Below are positions 44,094 to 52,697 of a stretch of DNA of 64,000 bases, piece after piece. The position numbers and the translations under genes are program-made. This stretch comes from Chitinophaga silvatica (GTDB taxonomy: Bacteria > Bacteroidota > Bacteroidia > Chitinophagales > Chitinophagaceae): positions 55,933 through 119,932 of the forward strand of contig NZ_QPMM01000018.1 in the NCBI RefSeq assembly GCF_003419895.1. The letters are read 5' to 3'. The notes under the pieces were generated by a model that was not told the origin of the DNA, did no database searches, and saw only the letters and a list, made by a program, of their open reading frames with translations. Position 1 is the stretch's first letter, and the number at the start of each line of letters is the position of its first letter.

Positions 44094-44113
44094 ACTGTCA
44101 TGTACTGTCATGC
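44094..44113 (-). promoter_or_regulatory. Tandem 10-bp operator candidate upstream of rhaT
   Basis: Plus strand reads ACTGTCATG-T-ACTGTCATG, i.e. two CATGACAGT units in a 10-bp direct repeat when read toward rhaT. It starts 66 bp from the rhaT ATG. The same unit with one base changed (CAGGACAGT) recurs, in the same orientation relative to the operon, upstream of susC at 49444-49482. The divergent GntR-type protein is the obvious candidate binder. Confidence 0.65.
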
Positions 44114-44202
44114 TTTCGCTAATTCGTTTTTATTATTGAATTTAATCCTTATCATTGCTGGAAATATACTTATTCATATAGCCAATTACACCGCCGCCAC
44201 GC

Positions 44203-45234
44203 ATGAAACAACATCCTATCTTCAAGTATTTATATATAGATGATTTTTCTGCAACACCTAAATATTATCAGCTCGCTAACTCAATTATTAAAGCGATTGT
44301 AGATAAAAAAGTGCAGCAGGATGATATCTTACCTTCTATCAACGAGGTAAGTTACGCTTTCGAAATATCCAGAGATACGGCAGAAAAAGCATACAAGTAT
44401 CTTAAGGGTTTGGGGATCCTTGGCTCTGTGCCTGGCAAAGGGTACTACGTACAGCAAACAAATCTCGATCAGCGATATAAGGTATTACTTCTTTTCAATA
44501 AATTAAGTGAACATAAAAAAATAATTTATGATTCCTTTGCTGATAAGCTAGGTAAGCAGTCAAATATTGATTTCTACATCTACAACAGTGATTTCAGTCT
44601 TTTCAAAAAACTCCTGTCACAGAACCTGAATGAATATACTCATGTTGTGATTCTTCCTCACTTCCGGGAGAGATGGGAGCATGTAGATGAAGTTATAAAT
44701 ACTATTCCTAAGGAAAAACTGATACTGCTCGACAAAAAACTTAAAGGTGTAACCGGTGATTATGGCGCTGTATATGAGAATTTCCAGGAGGATATATATG
44801 GAGCATTGGAACAGGCAAAGGATAAATTACAAAAATATCATACACTTAAAATAATCTTTCCGGAGAACACCTATTATCCTGAAGAAATTTATGAAGGCTT
44901 TGTACAATTCTGCCAGAATTACGCCTTTAACAGTAAAAAGGTAGATGATATTACCGAGGAAGAAATGCAACCAGGCGATGTATATATTAACATGCGGGAG
45001 AGTGATCTGGTATTGCTGATAGAACGTGTTATTTCAATGGACCTAAAAATCGGTAAGGATGTGGGCGTGATCTCCTATAATGAAACACCTTTGAAGAAAT
45101 TCATTCTCAATGGGATAACTACTATTTCCACTGATTTTAAGAGTATGGGAGAAATGGCAGCACAATTGATTCAGGAAAACAGTCGTGCACAGATAGAAGT
45201 TCCATTTTATGTAACAATGCGATCTTCTCTTTAA
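44203..45234 (+). CDS. GntR-type regulator with sugar-binding (LacI-like) C-terminal domain
   Basis: A 343-residue regulator. The winged helix is at about 15-80 (YYQLANSIIKAIVDKKVQQ; LPSINEVSYAFEISRDTAEKA; KGLGILGSVPGKGYYV). The rest is a periplasmic-binding-protein-like domain (VLLLFNKLSEHKKIIYDSF; VGVISYNETPLKKFI; ITTISTDFKSMGEMAAQLI), as in LacI/AraR-type sensors. Divergent from the rhamnose operon, it should sense L-rhamnose or a breakdown product and control that operon, and perhaps the susC locus at 49.5 kb through the shared repeat. No other regulator is nearby. Confidence 0.9.
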   Translation: MKQHPIFKYLYIDDFSATPKYYQLANSIIKAIVDKKVQQDDILPSINEVSYAFEISRDTAEKAYKYLKGLGILGSVPGKGYYVQQTNLDQRYKVLLLFNKLSEHKKIIYDSFADKLGKQSNIDFYIYNSDFSLFKKLLSQNLNEYTHVVILPHFRERWEHVDEVINTIPKEKLILLDKKLKGVTGDYGAVYENFQEDIYGALEQAKDKLQKYHTLKIIFPENTYYPEEIYEGFVQFCQNYAFNSKKVDDITEEEMQPGDVYINMRESDLVLLIERVISMDLKIGKDVGVISYNETPLKKFILNGITTISTDFKSMGEMAAQLIQENSRAQIEVPFYVTMRSSL

Positions 45235-45514
45235 ATGTAATAAATAATAGGATTTCAAAAGGGAAGTTTGTAAAACCAGATTATGAATCGATTTTAAAAA
45301 AAAATTATTAATAATATTTCCTATTTTAGATTTCTATCATACCAAGTACATTCATATATATATTTTTTTATCTTGAATATACTTGCATAATGATTATTGA
45401 ATAAATTTAAATCTTATCCCAGTTGTAGATTACCTGATCTGCTGGTATTGTATGTTAACATTAACCTATTTGCTGCTTGTTAATTTTTGAGTGAACCCTT
45501 ATATCGATATTATT

Positions 45515-45748
45515 ATGATTGAGCATCTATTGTTCCAATTAAAATGCAGGTATTCGAATCAGAAAACAATATACTTATTCCACATCTTTTTAATTACACT
45601 GAGTACAATTATTGTTTATTGGACAGTATATAAACTACAGTTCATGATAGGTTGGGATGATCAGTGGTTTATATTTAATGATTATACTGAAAGTGGATTT
45701 AATTGTGAAAACATTTCTGCTATTCTTTGTGAAAATTATCGGCCATAA
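45515..45748 (+). pseudogene. Truncated membrane glycosyltransferase (GT39/ArnT-like), N-terminal fragment
   Basis: A 77-codon open stretch beginning MIEHLLFQLKCR with one membrane helix and then LQFMIGWDDQWFIFNDYTESG. That last piece is the first extracytoplasmic loop of Bacteroidota GT39-like membrane glycosyltransferases, where GWDDQW carries the acidic catalytic region, and such proteins run to 400-600 residues. Here the frame stops after CENYRP, so nearly the whole enzyme is missing. Downstream bases to 45854 do not continue it in any frame. The surrounding DNA is AT-rich. Confidence 0.6.
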
Positions 45749-45885
45749 TCCAGGCGACTTAGGTGAAGATATTCGGTCAATGACTTTGCCAACAGGTGCT
45801 ACAAGAAATACGACAGGAGGAACTGGTCCTCAAAAGGCAGGATCTTGTAATTAAGTATTTTATCTAAATACCAAATAATTACACA

Positions 45886-46356
45886 ATGAAAACATTACAT
45901 ATATTAATACTATTGGGGATTGCAAATGTGATAAGTTTAAATTCTATGGCTCAAACTTCTAATGAAAATGTTGTAAGGGCCTTTTTAAACACAATTTTCA
46001 CTACGCAAGAAGTCGATGAAATTGTAGTCGCTAATAAATATTTTTGTTTTGATCCTCTAAATGAGAATTTAAATGAAGTAAAGAAGCTGGAAAGACATAA
46101 AATATTTAGTGCCTTCCTAAAAGAAACTAAAAATAAGTATCAGGATTTATATAATGACACTATACCGATAATCCCTTATTCTCAACTTCCCTCATCATAC
46201 AAAGTACCATTTGATAAGAATATACAAAATGAAATCGTAGCGGTAAAATTCAGAAACGAAAAAATAATGTATATCTGGCTCAAAAATAGTAAAATAATGG
46301 CCTGTGATCTGTATATCCAAAAGGATGCAGATTCGGCCTACTTTATTACCTTCTAA
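45886..46356 (+). CDS. Hypothetical secreted protein
   Basis: A 156-residue protein with a signal peptide ending LNSMAQ (about residue 23). The mature part is about 130 residues of mixed alpha/beta look (VVRAFLNTIFTTQEVDEIV; AVKFRNEKIMYIWLKNSKIM) and no recognised enzyme motif. The start resembles small NTF2-like secreted proteins, but this is only a shape impression. Its 3' end overlaps the glycosyltransferase gene by about 30 bp, so the two are translated from one message. It lies in AT-rich DNA unlike the operons around it. Confidence 0.6.
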   Translation: MKTLHILILLGIANVISLNSMAQTSNENVVRAFLNTIFTTQEVDEIVVANKYFCFDPLNENLNEVKKLERHKIFSAFLKETKNKYQDLYNDTIPIIPYSQLPSSYKVPFDKNIQNEIVAVKFRNEKIMYIWLKNSKIMACDLYIQKDADSAYFITF

Positions 46357-47164
46357 TCAGGTAGAATCATATTTTTCTCAGTATAAAATTTCATTTGTGT
46401 CAGCCAAATACAAATTAGGCATTGTTATTCCTTGTTTTAATGAAGGAAAACGAGCCAATCTGCAATTATTTCGTGAATATATTAATGAATCTAAAGATTA
46501 CATTTTTTGCTTTGTCAACGATGGTAGTACAGATAGAACACATGAAATATTAGCCATTTTGAAGGATGAATTTCCTGACAAGGTAGTGGTATTCAACAAT
46601 TCTATTAACCAGGGAAAAGCAGAAGCAGTTAGAGTTGGTATGAATTATTTTTTGACTTGCAAAATTACATACATAGGATTCATCGATGCTGATCTTCCTA
46701 CTCCAATGTCAGAAGTAGAAAGATTATTTGAGATAATAACAACCCAGAAGCAGTTGAATTTAGTTTTTGGATCCAGAGCAACTTTGCACAATCCTCATAT
46801 TAAGAGAAGCAGATTTAGGCAATGGACAGGAAAGCTTTTTGCTAAACTAGCCAGACGGGCCTTAAAAATGGATATATATGATACCCAATGTGGACTTAAA
46901 ATATTTCATTCCGATTTAGCAGCGCTGGTTTTTAAGTATCCTTTCCGTACAAAATGGTTATTCGATGTTGAAATATTTGCCAGGGCAAAAAACATTTATG
47001 GAACATCCCGCTTATCAGAATTGGTGCAAGAAGTTCCTCTTTATAGATGGGAAGAAATAAAAGGATCGAAATTAATTATTCTTGATTATATAAAAATTCC
47101 ATTTCAATTTATGATTTTGGCAATAGATATAAAATCAAATTTCCTTAAACGAAGATTGCAATAA
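46325..47164 (+). CDS. GT2 glycosyltransferase, polyprenyl-phosphate-sugar synthase type
   Basis: A 279-residue enzyme with a GT-A fold. VIPCFNEGKRANL (nucleotide side), CFVNDGSTDRTHEI, INQGKAEAVRVGMNY and FIDADLPTPMSEVERL (the DxD metal site) are in order. YDTQCGLKIFHSDLA is typical of dolichol-phosphate-mannose-synthase-like GT2 enzymes. No C-terminal membrane helices are seen. It should load a sugar onto a polyprenyl phosphate for use by the GT-C transferase next to it (47231-48532). ATG 46325 is used; GTG 46304 is possible. Confidence 0.88.
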   Translation: MQIRPTLLPSNQVESYFSQYKISFVSAKYKLGIVIPCFNEGKRANLQLFREYINESKDYIFCFVNDGSTDRTHEILAILKDEFPDKVVVFNNSINQGKAEAVRVGMNYFLTCKITYIGFIDADLPTPMSEVERLFEIITTQKQLNLVFGSRATLHNPHIKRSRFRQWTGKLFAKLARRALKMDIYDTQCGLKIFHSDLAALVFKYPFRTKWLFDVEIFARAKNIYGTSRLSELVQEVPLYRWEEIKGSKLIILDYIKIPFQFMILAIDIKSNFLKRRLQ

Positions 47165-47230
47165 ATTTTGGTACTCTCTTATATCGATACTGTTTCAATA
47201 ATTATCAATTTAATAGAAAGAAGTTAAATC

Positions 47231-48532
47231 ATGCTAAAAAGGTATAAGATTGCGATCGACTCTCCTTACTTTGCATTGAGCATTCATTTATTCTGTGTTC
47301 TGATACTCTATACTATCCTCACGATAACGGGTGTATTCCACCATTTTCCAAGTAATCAAAATTTGATAAGGAATGATGCTATTTGGTATTTAAGTATAGT
47401 AGAGGATGGTTATTATTACTCTGAAGGGAGAATGAATTCTATGGCATTTTTCCCTTTTTTCCCATATGTATGGAAGTTTTTGGATTTAACACCAATCGGT
47501 ATCAGTATTTTAAATGGCTTTGTATTTCTACTTGGAACAACTTTAATTATCAGGCATTTAAACTTATCATTTTTAAAAGCGCTTATTATTATTTCAACTC
47601 CATCGCTTTTTTTTTGTTATATCCCATATTCAGAAGCTTTTTTTTTCTTAGGATCCACATTTATTTTGATCGGCATTGACAAACAGAAATTCCCATACAT
47701 AGCTATAGGTACTATAATAACGAGCCTTACACGTTCTGTTGGCATAATTTTCTTTCCTGCTTTAATATATCTTCTTGTAATTAATTGGAAGAAAAATGAT
47801 CCGGAAGCTAATAGCAAATGGATATCTAACACATTATGGCCATGTGTGATTATTATTATGTCTACAATCCTAGTATTGTTTTTTCAATATATTGAAACTG
47901 GAGAATGGTTAGTTTTTTTTAAGGTACAACAAAGTTGGAACCGTAGCTTGAGCCTTCCCAAACTTCCTTTCACCACAATGACAGGAACAAAAATATTATG
48001 GCTTGATGGGCTGGCACTTTTAGTTTCAATTATTTCTTTTTGCATACTCTTAAAATCCACTATCTATTTTTTCCTTAAAAACAAGACAGTACCATTTAGT
48101 CCTAGTACCTCCTTCTCATTGGTATATTTAACAGTTATTGGATTCATATGCAGCTTCTTTAGTGGATCTTGGGAAACTAATTCAGGCACCTCTTTAATGA
48201 GCATTAACAGGTATATTTTTGCGGGTCCTTTTTTTATCATATTTACTAGTGGGATAGCTAGTCTAAACACTATTCAAGCCAAATTTAAAAACAGCTATTT
48301 GTTACTTTTAATGACAATTATTTCCTGGTTATTTCTCGGATTATCAACTAACTTATATGAGGACAAATCCTATTGTTATACAATAGTTTACTTTTTCATT
48401 ATGACGTTATATCTATACTTATATCACATCCACAATATACACAAATTACTATATATCTTACTTTATATTGTCAACCTATTTATACAGTTGTTTCTATTGA
48501 ATTTATATTTAACTGGAAGCTGGGTAGGATAA
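47231..48532 (+). CDS. Multi-spanning GT-C glycosyltransferase, PIG-V/GT76-like
   Basis: A 433-residue membrane protein with about ten helices. The motif NDAIWYLSIVEDGYYYSEG followed by AFFPFFPYVWKFL matches the first extracytoplasmic loop of PIG-V-like mannosyltransferases, which use polyprenyl-phosphate sugars. The catalytic acid is probably the Asp of NDAIWY. It is encoded 66 bp after the GT2 gene, which fits donor synthesis and use by one pathway such as glycan or lipid decoration. Codon use is AT-rich compared with the flanking operons. Confidence 0.7.
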   Translation: MLKRYKIAIDSPYFALSIHLFCVLILYTILTITGVFHHFPSNQNLIRNDAIWYLSIVEDGYYYSEGRMNSMAFFPFFPYVWKFLDLTPIGISILNGFVFLLGTTLIIRHLNLSFLKALIIISTPSLFFCYIPYSEAFFFLGSTFILIGIDKQKFPYIAIGTIITSLTRSVGIIFFPALIYLLVINWKKNDPEANSKWISNTLWPCVIIIMSTILVLFFQYIETGEWLVFFKVQQSWNRSLSLPKLPFTTMTGTKILWLDGLALLVSIISFCILLKSTIYFFLKNKTVPFSPSTSFSLVYLTVIGFICSFFSGSWETNSGTSLMSINRYIFAGPFFIIFTSGIASLNTIQAKFKNSYLLLLMTIISWLFLGLSTNLYEDKSYCYTIVYFFIMTLYLYLYHIHNIHKLLYILLYIVNLFIQLFLLNLYLTGSWVG

Positions 48533-48571
48533 TAAGACATCCCAAAATGACTAAGATGCCTTATTATTTTG
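48531..48571. terminator. Hairpin between convergent genes
   Basis: Arms AATAAGACATC and GATGCCTTATT, one mismatch, with a TTATTTTG tail on the plus strand. The stop of the GT-C gene is in the left arm. Minus-strand RNA has a G-U pair at the mismatch. Confidence 0.45.
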
Positions 48572-48586
48572 CAGAAACAGATTGAG

Positions 48587-49336
48587 TTATTTTTTGCTTA
48601 ATGCAGTTTTAATTGCTGCTTCCGCCAGTGGTTGCATTACCAGATATCCAGCTTTGTTTGGATGTACTCCGTCATAAGTCAACTCAGCTTTCAGTCCTTT
48701 TCTTTCATCCACCATAGCGGAGAAATAATCCAGATATACAAAGCCATTCTTTTCAGCATATGCTTTAACCTTAGCATTTAATTCTGCTATTTTCGGGATA
48801 GGTTCTAATCCCGGGCGCCAAGGGTAATCGAATACCGGCAGAACAGAAGACAGTACTACACGGATTTTATTAGCTTTTGCCAATTCAGCCATTGAAACGA
48901 TGTTGCCATAAATAGTTTCTACAGGTGTATAACCAGTGTTACCTGCAATATCGTTTGTACCAGCCAGAATTACAACAACAGAAGGTTTCAGATCAATAAC
49001 ATCGGGTCTGAAACGAATCAGCATTTGTGGAGTAGTTTGTCCGCTAATCCCTCTGTTGATATATGGCTTGCCATTAAAGAATTCAGGCACGGTATTCAAC
49101 CATCCGATGGTAATGGAGTTACCCATAAATACAACTCTCTTTTCTCCGGCTGCCGGTGGAACAACTTTCGAATTTGCTTCAGCAAAACATTTCAGGCAGG
49201 CCCAATCCTGGTTCATTCTTTCTTCTTCCTGCTTTTTCTTACGTGCAGCTTCAACATCGTCACTGCTTTGTGCCCATGCGGCACTTCCTATTAGCATCAT
49301 TGCCAGCAAAGGCAAACAAAATTTTTTCAATTTCAT
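48587..49336 (-). CDS. SGNH/GDSL-family hydrolase, secreted
   Basis: A 249-residue hydrolase with a signal peptide ending AWAQ. Block I is VFMGNSITIGW, with Asn replacing the Asp of GDS but the nucleophile Ser kept. The oxyanion Gly is in NRGISGQTT, block III Asn in LAGTNDIAG, and the His-containing block V in YDGVHPNKAGY. Members deacetylate or de-esterify sugars. Divergent from the susC operon with a shared 220-bp promoter region, it may remove an acyl group from the imported glycoside. Its inclusion in the regulon is inference. Confidence 0.9.
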   Translation of the reverse strand: MKLKKFCLPLLAMMLIGSAAWAQSSDDVEAARKKKQEEERMNQDWACLKCFAEANSKVVPPAAGEKRVVFMGNSITIGWLNTVPEFFNGKPYINRGISGQTTPQMLIRFRPDVIDLKPSVVVILAGTNDIAGNTGYTPVETIYGNIVSMAELAKANKIRVVLSSVLPVFDYPWRPGLEPIPKIAELNAKVKAYAEKNGFVYLDYFSAMVDERKGLKAELTYDGVHPNKAGYLVMQPLAEAAIKTALSKK

Positions 49337-49443
49337 GGATACTGATATTTCTCTTTTGTGTACAAAATAGATAAAAATTTGAAGTTTAGTATATCCTTCA
49401 ATTAATAATATGCAGACTGGCCAACATTTGCGAAGCGCAAAAA

Positions 49444-49482
49444 CAGGACAGTGCAGGACAGTGCAGGATGCAACAGGACAGG
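49444..49482 (+). promoter_or_regulatory. Tandem 10-bp operator candidate upstream of susC
   Basis: Units CAGGACAGTG, CAGGACAGTG, CAGGATGCAA and CAGGACAGG follow each other in exact 10-bp register from 49444; the third is degenerate. They end 74 bp before the susC ATG. The unit differs by one base from the rhaT-side CATGACAGT repeat and points the same way relative to the operon. The rest of 49337-49556 is AT-rich with a T-run. Confidence 0.65.
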
Positions 49483-49556
49483 AAATTTTTTTTTTGAAAT
49501 TAAATTAGACGACCGTTAAAGTAATACAGATTTCTCTCAACTTAATTCCACTTGTT

Positions 49557-52500
49557 ATGATCAAAGTACCCGTTCTTTGTCGTAAAGGCACTCTTTTTCC
49601 AGTTCGCCACGTGGCTATATTAATTACAATGATTTGTAGTTGCGTGACTGTTTATGCACAAAAAAACAGTATAAGCGGACAGGTTACAGATGCCGGCACC
49701 TCTTCACCTTTACCTAGTGTAACAATTGGGATTAAAGGTAGTTCTACAGGCACATTTTCAGATGCAAACGGAAGATATACTCTCTCTGCATCGTCAAACG
49801 ATTCGCTCGTTTTTACTATGATTGGTTATCTTCCTAAAACAATCCACGTTGGCAGTCGTACTAAAATCAGTGTACAACTGGAGCCCAGTAACAAAACACT
49901 TAACCAGGTAGTAGTAGTTGGTTATGGTACACAACAAAAGAAAGATGTTACAGGATCAGTAGGACTGGTTTCAATGAAAAACATTAAAGATATGCCTGTA
50001 ACCGGGCCCGATCAGGCATTAGCCGGGCAGATTGCAGGTATACAGGTAAGCACCTCTAATGGTATTCCGGGTGGGGGCCCTCAGGTACAAGTTCGTGGTA
50101 TTGGAGCCGTTGGAGCAGGAAGTCAGCCACTTTACGTAGTGGATGGATATCCGTTAGCAACTTCCTCAGATCAGGTAGCAGATCCGATGAATGCTATTAA
50201 CCCACAGGATATTGAATCGATGGCAGTTTTGAAAGATGCATCTGCTACTGCTATTTACGGTTCAAGAGGAGCAAACGGAGTTGTGCTGATCACTACCAAA
50301 AGAGGCAGTGCAGGCGTTCCAAATGTTCAACTATCCGCTAATTACGGCATTCAATCTATCCCTCAAAAAGGAAGGCCCAATCTCATGAACGGCCAGGAAT
50401 TCGCTCAGTTCAGAAAAGAATCAATAGAAGATAATATCCGCTTTACGGAACACAGAGAACCTACGCTGGATGATATTCCTGAAATATATCGCGATCCATC
50501 TAAAATTGGAGAAGGTACTAACTGGTTTAACGCAATTACCAGAGTATCAGCGGTGCAGGATATCAATGTAAGTGTTGCAGGAGGTAATGAAAGAGTGAAG
50601 TCTTACATTTCTGCCGGGTATTATAACATGGATGGCGTTGTGATTAACTCAGGCTATCGCAGATATTCGGTGAGAGCAAATGTAGATGCGAATTTATCAG
50701 ACAGGTTTAAAGTTGGATTTAACATTGCACCCTCCTACTACACCCGTAAAGGAAATACAACAGGTGAAGGAAGAGGAAGTTATTTTGGAATAGCCAGCCC
50801 TATTGAGCCAATATACAATGCCGATGGCACTTACAATGCTTTCATACAGAGCCCTGGCACCTTTGGATTACCAAATCCGGTGATGTTCCTCAATGAGGTT
50901 AAAAATGAAAATACAAATCACAGGATTTTATTTAACACTTATGGAGAATGGGAAGTAATTAAAAATCTTAAACTGAAATCAACCTTTAATGTCGATTATC
51001 AGGAAGATGTATACAATTATTTTATTCCTTCCACTATTGGTAGCACCAATGCTGCTCCGCCAAGCATACCAGTTGGCGTGTATGCCAACAATAACTATCT
51101 GAACTGGCTAAACGAAAATACACTCACCTATCAATACAATACCAGTAACGGACATGCCTTCACTGGTTTACTAGGATATTCTGTACAGTCTCAACGTCAG
51201 TATGGTGCAGGTTTTACAGGAAACAACTATCGTGACGATGATATTAAAACCTTAAATGGAGCGGCTACTATTACAGGTGGTACTGATATTGCCGATTGGG
51301 CTTTGCTTTCTTACCTGGCCAGAGTAAACTATGCATATAAAGATAAATACCTGGCTACTGCTACCGTAAGAAGTGACGGATCTTCAAGATTCGGACCCGA
51401 CAACAGATGGGGTACTTTCCCTTCTGTAGCCCTGGGTTGGCGCGTTTCACAGGAAGAATTCATGAAATCTTCAAAGCTGATCAGCGACTTAAAAATCAGA
51501 GTATCCTATGGTTTCTCCGGTAACTTCAATATCGGTAACTACTCTTATATGAGTAATATCGGAACAAGCGATTATGTATTAGGTGGAGGATTGGCAGGTG
51601 GAAGAGTAATGAATTCTCTTGGAAATCCAAATCTTGGATGGGAAAAGATGAAAGAATTGAACATCGGAATTGATGTTGGATTATGGAAAGACAGGGTTTA
51701 CCTCACAGCAGATATCTACAAACGTAATACACAAGACCTATTATTGAACGTTGAAATTCCACAATCCAGCGGCTTTGGAACTGTTACCATGAATAAAGGT
51801 GACATGGAAAACCGAGGATTGGAAATTGGAATCAGCAGCAGAAATATTGAAACTAAATCCTTAACATGGACCACCAACTTCAACATTTCTTTCAACAGAA
51901 ATAAAGTGCTGGCATTAGGAAAAGACAATGCCCCTATTTATTCGGGAAACAGTAGTGAAGGAAATCCGACCAACGTATCCATGGTGGGTAAACCTTTGGC
52001 TATGTTGTTTGGATATGTGTTCGACGGAATATATCAGAACCAGGGAGAAGTAGATAAAGGACCGGCATTTCCGGGCGCTATTCCAGGAAACATCAGGTAT
52101 AAAGATATCAGTGGAAACGGCGTAATTAATCCGCGTGAAGATTTCGATATCATAGGAAATCCCTATCCTAAATACAATTGGGGATTAACGAATACACTTA
52201 CTTACAAGAAATTTGATCTTCGTGTACTTGTAGTTGGATCAATGGGAGCAGACAGACTTCATGCAACCAATGATTACAACGGAAACATAGATGGAGTATT
52301 CAATGTACGTAAAGATGTAGCTAATCGCTGGAGGTCAGAAGAAAACCCTGGTAATGGAAGAATTCCTACTACCAATGGTTCCGGACGAGGCCGTGTGATG
52401 TACAGAGATGTTAGTTCTCTGACAATACAAAAGAATGATTATGCCTGGATAAAAAATATTGCAATAGGGTATAGTGTGCCAAAGTTTTCATTTGTGCAGA

Positions 52501-52676
52501 GTGCCCGTGTTTATATAAGTATACAGAATGCCTTCCTGTTTACCAATTATGATGGTAACCCTGAAGTGACCAACTATCTGGGCAAAGGAGGTAGCGGCGC
52601 CCTGGTACCGGGAATTGATTATTCTAACTACCCGGTTCCGAGAATTTTCTCTTTTGGTGCTAATCTTAGTTTCTAA
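49557..52676 (+). CDS. SusC/RagA TonB-linked outer-membrane channel
   Basis: A 1039-residue channel without an STN domain, so not FecR-controlled, consistent with local operator control. The signal helix ends VTVYAQ. The carboxypeptidase-like domain (ISGQVTDAGTSSPLPSVTIG) and the plug with NQVVVVGYGTQQKKDV and RGIGAVGAGSQPLYVVDGYP follow. The barrel ends FSFGANLSF. It is first of an eight-gene set through 62271 that ends with DUF1080, and it is paired with susD 21 bp downstream. Confidence 0.94.
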   Translation: MIKVPVLCRKGTLFPVRHVAILITMICSCVTVYAQKNSISGQVTDAGTSSPLPSVTIGIKGSSTGTFSDANGRYTLSASSNDSLVFTMIGYLPKTIHVGSRTKISVQLEPSNKTLNQVVVVGYGTQQKKDVTGSVGLVSMKNIKDMPVTGPDQALAGQIAGIQVSTSNGIPGGGPQVQVRGIGAVGAGSQPLYVVDGYPLATSSDQVADPMNAINPQDIESMAVLKDASATAIYGSRGANGVVLITTKRGSAGVPNVQLSANYGIQSIPQKGRPNLMNGQEFAQFRKESIEDNIRFTEHREPTLDDIPEIYRDPSKIGEGTNWFNAITRVSAVQDINVSVAGGNERVKSYISAGYYNMDGVVINSGYRRYSVRANVDANLSDRFKVGFNIAPSYYTRKGNTTGEGRGSYFGIASPIEPIYNADGTYNAFIQSPGTFGLPNPVMFLNEVKNENTNHRILFNTYGEWEVIKNLKLKSTFNVDYQEDVYNYFIPSTIGSTNAAPPSIPVGVYANNNYLNWLNENTLTYQYNTSNGHAFTGLLGYSVQSQRQYGAGFTGNNYRDDDIKTLNGAATITGGTDIADWALLSYLARVNYAYKDKYLATATVRSDGSSRFGPDNRWGTFPSVALGWRVSQEEFMKSSKLISDLKIRVSYGFSGNFNIGNYSYMSNIGTSDYVLGGGLAGGRVMNSLGNPNLGWEKMKELNIGIDVGLWKDRVYLTADIYKRNTQDLLLNVEIPQSSGFGTVTMNKGDMENRGLEIGISSRNIETKSLTWTTNFNISFNRNKVLALGKDNAPIYSGNSSEGNPTNVSMVGKPLAMLFGYVFDGIYQNQGEVDKGPAFPGAIPGNIRYKDISGNGVINPREDFDIIGNPYPKYNWGLTNTLTYKKFDLRVLVVGSMGADRLHATNDYNGNIDGVFNVRKDVANRWRSEENPGNGRIPTTNGSGRGRVMYRDVSSLTIQKNDYAWIKNIAIGYSVPKFSFVQSARVYISIQNAFLFTNYDGNPEVTNYLGKGGSGALVPGIDYSNYPVPRIFSFGANLSF

Positions 52677-52697
52677 CTTCTTTAAACACGATGCATT

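Noticed and set aside
45694..45854. RiPP precursor peptide with GPQKAGSCN tail
   Set aside because: No modification enzymes, no leader motif, one Cys only, overlaps a truncated gene; kept only as a low-interest remnant.
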